Positions 23,463 through 32,358 of a stretch of DNA of 64,000 nucleotides are shown piece after piece. The number at the start of each line of letters is the position of its first letter. Position 1 is the first letter of the stretch. The position numbers were made by a program, and so were the translations under genes. The stretch comes from Cupriavidus basilensis (GTDB lineage: Bacteria; Pseudomonadota; Gammaproteobacteria; Burkholderiales; Burkholderiaceae). Where the stretch lies: positions 806,001 to 870,000 of the forward strand of contig NZ_CP010536.1 of the NCBI RefSeq assembly GCF_000832305.1. The letters are read 5' to 3'. A model generated the notes under the pieces. That model worked only from the letters and a program-made list of their open reading frames with translations. It searched no databases and was not told the DNA's origin.

Positions 23463-26318
23463 TTGAACACACGCAACGAAATCGACTTCGGCACGCCGGC
23501 CAGCGATTCACAACAGCAGGTCACCCTTGAGATCGACGGCGTCGACGTGACCGTGCCCGCCGGCACCTCGCTGATGCGCGCCGCCGTGCAAGCCGGTGTG
23601 AACGTGCCCAAGCTGTGCGCCACCGATAGCCTCAAGTCCTTCGGCTCCTGCCGCCTGTGCCTGGTCGAGATCGAAGGCCGGCGGGGCTTCCCCGCCTCGT
23701 GCACCACGCCGGCCGAAGCCGGCATGAAGGTCAAGACGCAAACCGACAAGCTGGCCGACCTGCGCCGCGGCGTGATGGAGCTGTATATCTCCGACCATCC
23801 GCTGGACTGCCTGACCTGCCCCACCAATGGCAACTGCGAGTTGCAGGACATGGCCGGCGTGGTCGGCCTGCGCGAAGTGCGCTATGGGTACGACGGCGCC
23901 AACCACCGCGCCGAGGCCAAGGATGAGTCCAATCCGTATTTCACCTACGATCCCTCCAAGTGCATCGTGTGCAATCGCTGCGTGCGCGCCTGCGAAGAAA
24001 CCCAGGGCACCTTCGCGCTCACCATCAGCGGCCGCGGCTTCGATGCGCGCGTGACGGCGGGGCAGGGCGACAGCTTCATGGATTCCGACTGCGTGTCGTG
24101 CGGCGCCTGCGTGCAGGCGTGCCCTACCGCCACGCTGGCCGAGACCTCCATCATCCGCATGGGGCAGCCGGAGCACAGCAAGGTCACCACTTGCGCTTAC
24201 TGTGGCGTGGGCTGCGCCTTCAAGGCGGAGATGAAGGGCAATGAAGTGGTGCGCATGGTGCCGTACAAGAATGGCCAGGCCAACGAGGGGCACTCGTGCG
24301 TGAAGGGCCGCTTCGCCTTTGGCTATGCGACCCACAAAGACCGCATCCTGAACCCGATGATCCGCGCCAGGATCACGGACCCGTGGCGCGAAGTGTCGTG
24401 GGAAGAAGCGATCAGCCACGCGGCTTCCGAGTTCAAGCGCATCCAGGCCAAGCATGGCCGCGAGGCCATCGGCGGTATCGTTTCCTCGCGCTGCACCAAC
24501 GAGGAAGGCTACCTGGTGCAGAAGCTGGTGCGCGCCGCCTTCGGCAACAACAACGTCGATACCTGCGCGCGGGTCTGCCACTCGCCCACCGGCTACGGCC
24601 TCAAGCAGACGCTGGGCGAATCCGCCGGCACGCAGACCTTCCGCTCGGTGGAGAAGGCGGACGTCATCATGGTGATGGGCGCCAACCCGACCGACGGCCA
24701 TCCCGTGTTTGCCTCGCGCATGAAAAAGCGCCTGCGCGCCGGCGCCAAGCTGATCGTGATCGATCCGCGCCGCATCGACCTGGTCGATTCGCCGCACGTG
24801 CGCGCCGACTTCCACCTGCAATTGCGTCCCGGCACCAATGTGGCGGTGGTCACGTCGATGGCCCACGTGATCGTCAGCGAAGGCCTGATGGCCGAGTCGT
24901 TCATCGCCGAGCGTTGCGAGGACCGCGCGTTCCAGCAATGGCGCGACTTCGTCATGTTGCCGGAGAACTCGCCGGAGGCCATGGCCGAGATCACCGGCAT
25001 TCCCGCCGGGCAACTGCGGGGCGCGGCGCGCCTGTACGCCACCGGCGGCAATGCCGCGATCTATTACGGCCTGGGCGTGACTGAACATGCGCAGGGCTCG
25101 ACCACCGTGATGGGCATCGCCAACCTCGCCATGTGCACGGGCAATATCGGCCGCGAAGGCGTGGGCGTGAACCCGCTGCGCGGACAGAACAACGTGCAGG
25201 GCTCGTGCGATATCGGCTCGTTCCCGCATGAACTGCCGGGCTACCGCCACGTGTCGGATTCCACCACGCGTGGGCTGTTCGAATCCGCGTGGAATGTGGA
25301 GATCAGCCCGGAGCCGGGCCTGCGCATTCCCAATATGTTCGAGGCCGCGCTGTCCGGCAGCTTCATGGGCCTGTACTGCCAGGGTGAAGACATCGTGCAG
25401 TCCGACCCGAACACGCAGCACGTGTCGGCGGCGCTGTCGGCCATGGAGTGCATCGTGGTGCAGGACATCTTCCTCAACGAGACCGCCAAGTACGCACACG
25501 TATTCCTGCCGGGCTCGTCCTTCCTGGAGAAGGACGGCACCTTCACCAACGCCGAGCGCCGTATCTCGCGTGTGCGCAAAGTGATGCCGCCCAAGGCCCG
25601 CTATGCCGACTGGGAAGCCACCGTGCTGCTGTCCAACGCGCTGGGCTATCCGATGGACTACAAGCATCCTTCGGAGATCATGGACGAGATCGCGCGGCTC
25701 ACGCCCACTTTCAGCGGCGTCAGCTACCAGCGCCTGGAAGAACTCGGCAGCATCCAGTGGCCGTGCAACGACGCCGCGCCCGAGGGCACGCCGACCATGC
25801 ACATCGACGCATTCCTGCGCGGCAAGGGCAAGTTCATCATCACCCGCTACGTGCCCACCAACGAGCGCGTGAACCGCAAGTTCCCGCTGATCCTCACCAC
25901 GGGCCGCATCCTGTCGCAGTACAACGTCGGCGCGCAGACACGCCGCACCGAGAACGTGATGTGGCATGACGAGGATCGCCTCGAGGTCCATCCGCACGAC
26001 GCCGAGGAACGCGGCATCAAGGACGGCGACTGGGTCGGCGTGCAAAGCCGCGCGGGCGAAACCGTGCTGCGCGCCATCGTCAGCGAGCGCATGCAGCCGG
26101 GCGTGGTCTACACCACCTTCCACTTCCCGGAGTCGGGCGCCAATGTGATCACCACCGACAACTCGGACTGGGCGACCAACTGCCCCGAGTACAAGGTCAC
26201 CGCGGTGCAGGTCATGCCGGTGGCGCAGCCGTCCGAATGGCAGCGCCAGTACCGTGATTTCCACGATCAGCAGATGCAGCTGCTGCAGGCGGCCAGCGCC
26301 GAGGCAGGGCCGGCATGA
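23463..26318 (+). CDS. fdsA: NAD-dependent formate dehydrogenase alpha subunit (molybdenum)
   Basis: A 951-residue catalytic subunit. Order: plant-type [2Fe-2S] domain (about 18-90), His/Cys-rich NuoG-like segment with HPLDCLTCPTNGNCELQ, two [4Fe-4S] ferredoxin motifs (CIVCNRCVRAC and CVSCGACVQAC), a further cluster at CAYCGVGC, then the molybdopterin domains of the formate dehydrogenase family. The Mo ligand is a cysteine (about 372, in CARVCHSPTG), not selenocysteine. The start is set at TTG 23463, with GGGAG upstream and reading LNTRNEID; an ATG 30 bp earlier (23433) has no better support. It overlaps fdsC by four bases. Confidence 0.95.
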   Translation: MNTRNEIDFGTPASDSQQQVTLEIDGVDVTVPAGTSLMRAAVQAGVNVPKLCATDSLKSFGSCRLCLVEIEGRRGFPASCTTPAEAGMKVKTQTDKLADLRRGVMELYISDHPLDCLTCPTNGNCELQDMAGVVGLREVRYGYDGANHRAEAKDESNPYFTYDPSKCIVCNRCVRACEETQGTFALTISGRGFDARVTAGQGDSFMDSDCVSCGACVQACPTATLAETSIIRMGQPEHSKVTTCAYCGVGCAFKAEMKGNEVVRMVPYKNGQANEGHSCVKGRFAFGYATHKDRILNPMIRARITDPWREVSWEEAISHAASEFKRIQAKHGREAIGGIVSSRCTNEEGYLVQKLVRAAFGNNNVDTCARVCHSPTGYGLKQTLGESAGTQTFRSVEKADVIMVMGANPTDGHPVFASRMKKRLRAGAKLIVIDPRRIDLVDSPHVRADFHLQLRPGTNVAVVTSMAHVIVSEGLMAESFIAERCEDRAFQQWRDFVMLPENSPEAMAEITGIPAGQLRGAARLYATGGNAAIYYGLGVTEHAQGSTTVMGIANLAMCTGNIGREGVGVNPLRGQNNVQGSCDIGSFPHELPGYRHVSDSTTRGLFESAWNVEISPEPGLRIPNMFEAALSGSFMGLYCQGEDIVQSDPNTQHVSAALSAMECIVVQDIFLNETAKYAHVFLPGSSFLEKDGTFTNAERRISRVRKVMPPKARYADWEATVLLSNALGYPMDYKHPSEIMDEIARLTPTFSGVSYQRLEELGSIQWPCNDAAPEGTPTMHIDAFLRGKGKFIITRYVPTNERVNRKFPLILTTGRILSQYNVGAQTRRTENVMWHDEDRLEVHPHDAEERGIKDGDWVGVQSRAGETVLRAIVSERMQPGVVYTTFHFPESGANVITTDNSDWATNCPEYKVTAVQVMPVAQPSEWQRQYRDFHDQQMQLLQAASAEAGPA

Positions 26319-27160
26319 CAATCTGCGAACTCGCCATGGCCGACGCCGAGCCGGTCACCCACAGCACCTTCGAGGTCAGCCGCAGCCGCCTGGGCGAGCT
26401 GGCACTGGAGGACGACGAGATTGCCGAGGAAGTGCCGGTTGCGCTCGAATACAACGGCATCTCGCATGCGGTCATGCTGGCCTCGCCGGCCGATCTCGAA
26501 GACTTCGCGCTGGGCTTCAGCCTGAGCGAAGGGCTGGTGGCCAGCCCGCGCGATGTTTATGAGATCGAGACCGAGGTCCGCCCCGAGGGTATCGCGGTGC
26601 GGTTGCGCATCGCGGCGCAAGCCTTCGCCGCGCTCAAGGATCGGCGCCGCGCCATGGCGGGCCGTACCGGCTGCGGCCTGTGCGGCACCGAATCGCTGCA
26701 GGAAGTCATGCGCGCCCCGGCACCCGTCAGCAGCGGCGCCAGCTTCGGCGACGCGGCGATGTACGCGGCATTCACGCAGTTGCAGACCCGGCAGGAACTG
26801 CTGCGCCACACCGGCGCCACGCACGCCGCCGCCTGGCTGCGCGCCGACGGCCAGGTCGCGCTGGTCCGCGAAGACGTGGGCCGCCACAATGCGCTCGACA
26901 AACTGATCGGCGCGCTGGCACGCACCGGCGAGGACCGCTCGCGCGGCGCCGTGCTGGTGACCAGCCGCGCCAGCTACGAAATGGTGCTCAAGACGGCCAG
27001 CGCCGGCGTCGGCGTGCTCGCGGCCGTCTCCGGTCCGACCGCGCTGGCGGTACGCCTGGCGATCGACGCCGGCATCACGCTCGCCGGCTTTGTGCGCACA
27101 GGGCGCCACGTGGTCTACTCTCATCCCCAACGTTTGCACAGCAGGACGGAACAGCCATGA
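26315..27160 (+). CDS. fdsC: FdsC, FdhD-type sulfurtransferase for formate dehydrogenase
   Basis: A 281-residue FdhD/NarQ-family protein that passes sulfur to the molybdenum cofactor and chaperones it into formate dehydrogenase. The reactive CxxC is C120-G-L-C123 in GRTGCGLCGTESL. REDVGRHNALDKLIG and LVTSRASYEMVLKTASAG are conserved binding segments. It overlaps the genes on both sides by ATGA, so fdsA-fdsC-fdsD are translationally coupled. Confidence 0.95.
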   Translation: MTICELAMADAEPVTHSTFEVSRSRLGELALEDDEIAEEVPVALEYNGISHAVMLASPADLEDFALGFSLSEGLVASPRDVYEIETEVRPEGIAVRLRIAAQAFAALKDRRRAMAGRTGCGLCGTESLQEVMRAPAPVSSGASFGDAAMYAAFTQLQTRQELLRHTGATHAAAWLRADGQVALVREDVGRHNALDKLIGALARTGEDRSRGAVLVTSRASYEMVLKTASAGVGVLAAVSGPTALAVRLAIDAGITLAGFVRTGRHVVYSHPQRLHSRTEQP

Positions 27161-27381
27161 ACTCCGACAATCTCGTCAAGATGGCGAACCAGATCGGCAC
27201 CTTCTTCGAAGCCATGCCGGACCGCGAAGAAGCGGTGGCCGATATCGCCGGCCATATCAAGCGCTTCTGGGAACCACGCATGCGGCGCGCTTTGCTGGCG
27301 CGGCTGGACGGCAGTGAAGACGCCGGGCTGGATGAGATCGTCTTGCTGGCGGTGACGAGGCATCGGGGGGTGTTGGAGTGA
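27157..27381 (+). CDS. fdsD: FdsD, formate dehydrogenase accessory subunit
   Basis: A 74-residue FdsD-family protein, the last gene of the fds operon, overlapping fdsC by four bases. It is helical (LVKMANQIGTFFEAMP... AVADIAGHIKRFWEPRMRRALLARL) and its length is normal for the family. In related bacteria it is needed for, or associated with, active FdsABG enzyme, perhaps in cofactor insertion or stability. About 80 bp follow before the convergent transglycosylase gene. Confidence 0.93.
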   Translation: MNSDNLVKMANQIGTFFEAMPDREEAVADIAGHIKRFWEPRMRRALLARLDGSEDAGLDEIVLLAVTRHRGVLE

Positions 27382-27464
27382 TGGGGGGACGTTTGTTGGG
27401 GGCGGCGCTGTTTCTTTGATCGGCGTTGGTTCTTGGGTGCAAAAACCATCGCCGCTCAATCAAC

Positions 27465-28160
27465 CTACTTCAACCTCAACGGCTCCAACAACGCCGCATC
27501 ATATTCCCCTCTCCCGATCCTCCCCAGCTCCAGCATCCGCAGCAAGATATACGCCTGCCGCTGCCGGGCGCGACGAGGATTCACCACCGGGTTGTTCGCC
27601 GAAGGCGCCTTCGGCAATCCAGCCAGCATCGCGCATTCCGCCAGAGTCAGCTCGCCCACCGGCTTGCCAAAATACGTCTCGGCTGCCTCGGCAAAGCCAT
27701 AGGCCCCTTGCCCAAGGTAGACCTTGTTCATGTAGAGCTCGAGGATCTCGTCCTTGCTCATGGCGTGTTCGATCCGGTAAGCCAGCAGCACCTCATACAG
27801 CTTGCGGGTATAGGTCTTCTTGCGCGAGAGGAAGAAATTGCGCGCCACCTGCATGGTGATGGTGGATGCGCCCTGCGACAGCTCATCGGACAGGTTGGCC
27901 ACGCCGGCGCGGATCACGCCCACATAGTCGATGCCGTCATGCAGGTAGAAGCGGTCGTCCTCGATGGCTACCACCGCCTGGGTCAGCTTGGGGGGTATCT
28001 CGCCGATGGGCACGTAGCCGGGCGACTGGCGGAAAGTGGTGAGCGCGTCCAGCGTGGGCAGCTGGCGCTGAGCGACGAGCACGGCGAGCGTGCCGAGCAG
28101 GGCTGCGCCCAGGATGAGCAGCAGCACCAGCTTGAGAAAATTCGACCAGAGACGTTCCAT
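27465..28160 (-). CDS. stand-alone GT51 peptidoglycan glycosyltransferase
   Basis: A 231-residue protein with one N-terminal membrane helix (about 8-30) and a GT51 domain (about 45-215) that polymerises lipid II into glycan strands in the periplasm. Motifs: AIEDDRFYLHDGID (catalytic Glu), GASTITMQVARNFFLSRKKTYTRKLYE, KDEILELYMNKVYLGQGAYG and AMLAGLPKAPSANNP. The sequence resembles the N-terminal half of class A PBP1a rather than MtgA, but no transpeptidase domain follows. The start ATG at 28160 (MERLWSNFLK) has a weak ribosome site; an ATG at 28187 and a TTG at 28199 are alternatives. Confidence 0.85.
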   Translation of the reverse strand: MERLWSNFLKLVLLLILGAALLGTLAVLVAQRQLPTLDALTTFRQSPGYVPIGEIPPKLTQAVVAIEDDRFYLHDGIDYVGVIRAGVANLSDELSQGASTITMQVARNFFLSRKKTYTRKLYEVLLAYRIEHAMSKDEILELYMNKVYLGQGAYGFAEAAETYFGKPVGELTLAECAMLAGLPKAPSANNPVVNPRRARQRQAYILLRMLELGRIGRGEYDAALLEPLRLK

Positions 28161-28213
28161 GGGCCGTATTGTGCCAGCACCGGCCATGTCCCCGCCCAAG
28201 CCGCCGCGCGGGT

Positions 28214-29263
28214 TCAGCCCGCCGGCAGTGCCACGCCAAGTTCCTTTGCCAGCGTTTCCAGGTTGCGCCAGATCGCAGGGTTCACTTCCAGGTGGGTGGT
28301 GGTTAGCGCGCGGTTGGCGGCTTCGAACTCGCCCGGGTATTGCACGTTGTCAAAGCCCGGGGCGGGCGGCGTGTCGTGCAGGTAGTTGACGAAGGCTTCC
28401 ACCTCCGCGCCTTGCCAGCTCAGCCCCAGGTCCAGTTCCGGGTTCATCAGCACCGCGAACATATTGTTGGTGGCCACGCCGCCGCGCGGGTTCTCCGGCT
28501 GGATGGTGCCGCCGCCTGACAGCACGCCCGCGAGCAGTTCGGCGACCACGCCGAGCGCATAGCCCTTGTGGCCGCCGAAGGGCAGCAGCGCGCCCGGGTG
28601 TTCGCTGAACATGGCCCCGGCATCGGTGGTGGGGTTGCCGTCGCCATCGATGATGCTGTTCTCCGGCGCGGGCTCGCCTTTCTCGGCCAGCACGCGGGCC
28701 TTGTTGATGGCGATGGCGCTGGTGGCGATATCCACCACCAGGGGCGGGCGGCCGTTGGGCATCGGCCCGGCGAAGCACAGCGGGTTGGTGGTCAGCCGCG
28801 CGGTGCGCCCGCCGTAGGGGGCCACTACCGGGGAGCGGTTGATCACATTGGTAAAGCTCAGCAGCACGAAGCGCTCCTTGGCCACCATCTCGCCGTAGTG
28901 GCCCATGCGGCCCAGGTGGTGCGAGCGGCGCAGCGTGACGATGCAGTGGCCGTGCTGGCGCACGCGCTCGATGGCGGTCTCGATGACGCACTTGCCCACG
29001 TGCTGGCCGAAGCCGCCGTTGCCGTCGAACACCAGCAGGCTGTCGCGGTCGAGCACGCATTCGGCGCGGCCCGCCGGGTTGACGTTGCCGGTTGCGAGCG
29101 AGCGCTGGTAGTTGGGCAGGATCGACAGGCCATGGCTGGTGTAGCCGCAGCGGTCGGCCTCGACCAGGTGCTCGGCCACGTCGTTGGCGATGTCGGTCGG
29201 CACGCCTTGCGCGGCGAGCAGGTCGCGGGCGAGCCGGGTGGCGGATTGCAGTGTTATCTTCAT
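28214..29263 (-). CDS. malate/L-lactate dehydrogenase family (Ldh2) oxidoreductase
   Basis: A 349-residue NAD(P)-dependent 2-hydroxyacid oxidoreductase of the AllD/ComC/YbiC type, unrelated to classical Rossmann lactate dehydrogenases. Family marks are EADRCGYTSHGLSILPNY, RRSHHLGRMGHYGEMVA (with the catalytic His), GGRTARLTTNPLCFAGP and PFGGHKGYALGVVAELLAGVLSGG. It would oxidise a 2-hydroxyacid such as malate, lactate or sulfolactate to the 2-keto acid. It lies 25 bp downstream of a DASS anion transporter gene, so import and oxidation of the same acid is likely. The substrate is not readable. Confidence 0.88.
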   Translation of the reverse strand: MKITLQSATRLARDLLAAQGVPTDIANDVAEHLVEADRCGYTSHGLSILPNYQRSLATGNVNPAGRAECVLDRDSLLVFDGNGGFGQHVGKCVIETAIERVRQHGHCIVTLRRSHHLGRMGHYGEMVAKERFVLLSFTNVINRSPVVAPYGGRTARLTTNPLCFAGPMPNGRPPLVVDIATSAIAINKARVLAEKGEPAPENSIIDGDGNPTTDAGAMFSEHPGALLPFGGHKGYALGVVAELLAGVLSGGGTIQPENPRGGVATNNMFAVLMNPELDLGLSWQGAEVEAFVNYLHDTPPAPGFDNVQYPGEFEAANRALTTTHLEVNPAIWRNLETLAKELGVALPAG

Positions 29264-29288
29264 GTTCGTTTCTTGTCCCGGTGTGCGC

Positions 29289-30815
29289 TCAGATCCAGCC
29301 CAGCCAGCGCCAGTAGGTAGCGGCGAACAGCAGCATCAGGGCGTAGCCGATCACCGTCACGGGGATGCCGACCTTGGCGAACTGCTTGCCGTTGAAGGTG
29401 TCCGTGCCCAGGCAAACCATGTTTTGCGGGGCATTGATCGGCAGGATGAAGCCGAAGCTCACGGTGAAGCCGAGCAGCATCGTCAGGCCGATCTGGTGGA
29501 TATTGCCCGGCAGCGTCTGCAGCACCGAGATCAGGATCGGCAGCAGCGCCGCGGTGAGCGCGGTGGCGCTGGCAAAGCCGAGGTGGATCAGGATCAGGAA
29601 GGCGGCCAGGATGGCGAACACCAGGATCGGGCCTTGCGTGGCAAGCCCGGAGTTGGCCACCACGAACTTGCCCAGCCACTGGCCGGCCTGCGTGGTGAGC
29701 AGCGCGGTACCCAGGCTGATGCCCACCCCGAACACGATCAGCGTGCCCCACGGCGTGCGTTGCTGCATGGTCTTCCAGTCCATCACGCCAATGCGCGGCA
29801 TCATCAGGATCACCAGGCCGACGAAGGTCACGGTGGCGGTGTCGAACTGGTGCAGCTTGCCCTCGGTCGCCCAGAACAGCAGCAGCCCGATGGACACGGC
29901 GGCAAGCCGCTTCTGCGGGCCGCTCATCGGGCCCAGCCCGGCGAGTTCCTTTTGCACGGCTTCTTTGCCGCCGGGGATGGCCTCGGTCTCGGCGGGCAAC
30001 AGGAACCGCACCAGGAAATACAGCACGACCGACATCACGATGGCCCACGGCGCGCCGGCGATCAGCCATTGCAGCCAGGTGATGCGCTCACCCAGCAGCT
30101 TGTCCATGAAGCCCACCGTCAGCAGGTTCTGCGCGGCGGCGGTCTGGATGCCGACGTTCCAGATGCTGGTGGCCATGGCCACGGTGATCATGATGCCGGC
30201 GGCGATATTGGATTTCTTGTCGACCCCGAAGGCCGCGATCACGCCCATCATGATCGGCACCACACAGGCGCTGCGCGCGGTGGCGCTCGGCACCACCAGC
30301 GACAGCGCGATGGTCACCGCGATGCTGCCGATCAGGATGCGCCGCGTGCTGGTGCCGATGGCCGACAGCGTGACCAGCGCGATGCGCCGGTCGAGCCCGG
30401 TCACCGTCATCGCCGCCGAGATAAAGAGAGCGGCGGCAACCAGGGCCAGCGCGGTGTTGGAGAACCCTGCCAGCGCCATGCCGAGCGCGCGGGAGGTGCC
30501 GTATTGCGTGGCTGGGTCCGCCACCGTGGGCGCGAAGCCGATCAGCGCGGCCATCAGCGCTGTGATCATGATGGCGCTGGCCTCATAGGAGACCGCCTCG
30601 GTGATCCACACCACGATGGCAAAGGCGAGGATCGCCAGCATGCGATGTCCCGCCACCGGCAGGTCCGGGGGCAGGGGCAGGGCGAGTATGCCGATCAGTA
30701 CCAGGACGGCGGCGTAGAGGCCCCATGGCGTGGATTTGCCGGGCGCGGCTTGCGCGGCGGCAGCCACACCGATAGCGGCGGGGGCGGCTTGGGTTGGAGT
30801 GCGCGGGTCTGTCAT
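29289..30815 (-). CDS. DASS/SLC13-family anion transporter
   Basis: A 508-residue membrane protein of the divalent anion:sodium symporter family with 11 or 12 hydrophobic segments. Repeats of the family signature are seen as VPSATARSACVVPIMMGV in the first half and GFILPINAPQNMVCLGT in the second (SNT-like motifs, the second as NAP). Members carry di- and tricarboxylates, tartrate or sulfate. It is the first gene of a two-gene unit with the 2-hydroxyacid dehydrogenase, which points to a hydroxy-dicarboxylate such as malate or tartrate as its cargo. Confidence 0.9.
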   Translation of the reverse strand: MTDPRTPTQAAPAAIGVAAAAQAAPGKSTPWGLYAAVLVLIGILALPLPPDLPVAGHRMLAILAFAIVVWITEAVSYEASAIMITALMAALIGFAPTVADPATQYGTSRALGMALAGFSNTALALVAAALFISAAMTVTGLDRRIALVTLSAIGTSTRRILIGSIAVTIALSLVVPSATARSACVVPIMMGVIAAFGVDKKSNIAAGIMITVAMATSIWNVGIQTAAAQNLLTVGFMDKLLGERITWLQWLIAGAPWAIVMSVVLYFLVRFLLPAETEAIPGGKEAVQKELAGLGPMSGPQKRLAAVSIGLLLFWATEGKLHQFDTATVTFVGLVILMMPRIGVMDWKTMQQRTPWGTLIVFGVGISLGTALLTTQAGQWLGKFVVANSGLATQGPILVFAILAAFLILIHLGFASATALTAALLPILISVLQTLPGNIHQIGLTMLLGFTVSFGFILPINAPQNMVCLGTDTFNGKQFAKVGIPVTVIGYALMLLFAATYWRWLGWI

Positions 30816-31225
30816 CGCTTTGCCTTTTCTTGTTGATCTTGGTTCGACACGGGAAGGCGGACGTCACGCGCGGGCAGATGGCTAGCCTGTGACTGGCAGG
30901 GTGGCGGCGTCGTTCGGCGGCGTTCCGTGAAGACCTGGCGGAGGCGGGAGACCGGCTTGCGGCCGGGCTGCCGCGTTCGACATGGGGAAATTATCGTGCC
31001 GGCCAACCGTGCCTGTCGAGGGTGGATCCGGGCGCATATGACGCGGATCAAGGAACCGGCTCGCACAGGGAAATTTCGATGCGCCAGGCGGTCAGACTTT
31101 CAGATCATTGCGATACAAGTGCTTGATACAAGGGCTTGCGGGCGCTCGCGCAGCGAGTGCAACAACCGGCGGACCCGCACACTGGTGAGCCGCGCGAACG
31201 TGATCTGAAAATTCTGGAGTGCATG
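30816..31225. other. divergent intergenic region with a 13-bp direct repeat
   Basis: A 410-bp gap between the divergent DASS and RRM-like genes. No frame in it reads as a protein. Two tandem 13-bp units, GATACAAGTGCTT (31112-31124) and GATACAAGGGCTT (31125-31137), are the only clear structure and could be a regulator site about 90 bp upstream of the RRM-like gene. Confidence 0.4.
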
Positions 31226-31480
31226 ATGAAGGTTTTAGTGAGAGGGCTACGTGCCGGAGTCGACGCATCCGCGCTGCGCACGGCTCTGGCCGCCTACGTG
31301 CGGGTCAAGGACATCGAGCTGATCCGCGAGGGCGACTGTGCGCATCCCTGGGCCTGGGTCGACCTGGATCTCGACGATGTGGACCCGATGAGCGTGTGGA
31401 AACTGGTGGCGAAGCTCGATCGCCGTTATATTGCTGGCTGCCATACGCGCTGGCATGTGCCGGCCTATCGCGCGCGCTGA
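31226..31480 (+). CDS. RRM-like small protein, copy 1
   Basis: An 84-residue protein that reads as a small beta-alpha-beta-beta-alpha-beta fold: MKVLVRGL strand, ASALRTALAAYV helix, VKDIELIREGD strand and HPWAWVDLDL strand. This is the order of an RNA recognition motif, though the aromatic RNP residues are not clear. A paralogue lies at 38243-38485, sharing MKVL-RGL, V-x-LIREGD/LMREGD, HPWAWV-LD and a C-terminal LDR-Y-AG...RW..PA. GGAG fits the second ATG (31226) better than the first (31223). The gene adjoins a tyrosine phosphatase gene. Function is unknown. Confidence 0.75.
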   Translation: MKVLVRGLRAGVDASALRTALAAYVRVKDIELIREGDCAHPWAWVDLDLDDVDPMSVWKLVAKLDRRYIAGCHTRWHVPAYRAR

Positions 31481-31544
31481 GCCGCCAACACGTGCCGTGC
31501 GGTGCGCGCGCCACCGAACGACAAACACAGGGTAGGGACACACG

Positions 31545-32336
31545 ATGCAGGAAAACATGGCCGATGCGCCATCACAAGGTGCCGGCGTGCGGGGCAACGC
31601 GGCGCTGGCGCTGGACAATGTGGTCAATCTGCGCGACCTCGGCGGCCTCGCCACGCGCGACGGCCACCGCGTGCGTGGCGGCAAGCTGTTTCGCAGCGGC
31701 AATCCGGGCCTGGCCAGCGCGGCGGATATGGAACGGCTGCGCGCATTGCAGCTGGACATGGTGATCGACTTTCGCTCGCCCAGTGAGAAGACCGCCGCGG
31801 AAAGCCCCTTTGGCGAGGCCTTCCGATGGGTCGCCACACCGGTGCTCGAAGGCACCATGTCGATGGCCGAGCTGATGCCGCGTTTGCGTGACGGCAGCGC
31901 GCAGCAGATGGAAGCCTTCATGCTGGAGGTCTATGGTGACTTTCCACGCAAGTACCAGGCCGCCTTTGGCGGCTTCCTGAAGACTGCGGAGCAGGGCGGC
32001 AACCTGCTGTACCACTGCACCGCGGGCAAGGATCGTACCGGCTTTGCCTCGATGCTGCTGCTAGCCGGCCTGGGCGTGGAGCGTGGCATCATCATGGCCA
32101 ACTACCTGGAATCGAATCACTGGAATCAGGGCTTCAACCAGAAGATGAGCGCCGGCGCGGCGCAGTTCGGCGTCGATCCCGCGGTGATGTGGCCGCTGCT
32201 GGCGGTGAAGGCCGCTTACCTGGAAGCTTCGATGCAGGCCATCGAGCAGGACTACGGCGGCATCGATGCCTACCTGGGCGACGTGCTCAAGGTGGACGCC
32301 GGACGCTTGCGCCAGGCCTATCTCGTACGCGCTTAG
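31545..32336 (+). CDS. tyrosine phosphatase (Y_phosphatase3 type)
   Basis: A 263-residue dual-specificity or tyrosine phosphatase of the IphP / LmPTP-like group. The P-loop is HCTAGKDRTG with nucleophile Cys158 and Arg164, and the N-terminal NVVNLRDLGGLATRDG and LFRSGNP segments are signature for this family. The C-terminal helical part (about 185-263) is typical. Some members also dephosphorylate phosphoinositides, so the substrate is open. No cognate kinase is nearby. Confidence 0.88.
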   Translation: MQENMADAPSQGAGVRGNAALALDNVVNLRDLGGLATRDGHRVRGGKLFRSGNPGLASAADMERLRALQLDMVIDFRSPSEKTAAESPFGEAFRWVATPVLEGTMSMAELMPRLRDGSAQQMEAFMLEVYGDFPRKYQAAFGGFLKTAEQGGNLLYHCTAGKDRTGFASMLLLAGLGVERGIIMANYLESNHWNQGFNQKMSAGAAQFGVDPAVMWPLLAVKAAYLEASMQAIEQDYGGIDAYLGDVLKVDAGRLRQAYLVRA

Positions 32337-32358
32337 CGATCCTTGCCGCCCAGGAGCA

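Noticed and set aside
23508..26321. A 937-codon minus-strand frame opposite fdsA
   Set aside because: It is complementary to a gene with all iron-sulfur and Mo motifs; the antisense product is compositionally biased.
27465..28160. Pseudogene of PBP1a
   Set aside because: The GT51 domain is intact, ends cleanly with a stop, and no transpeptidase remains are found downstream.
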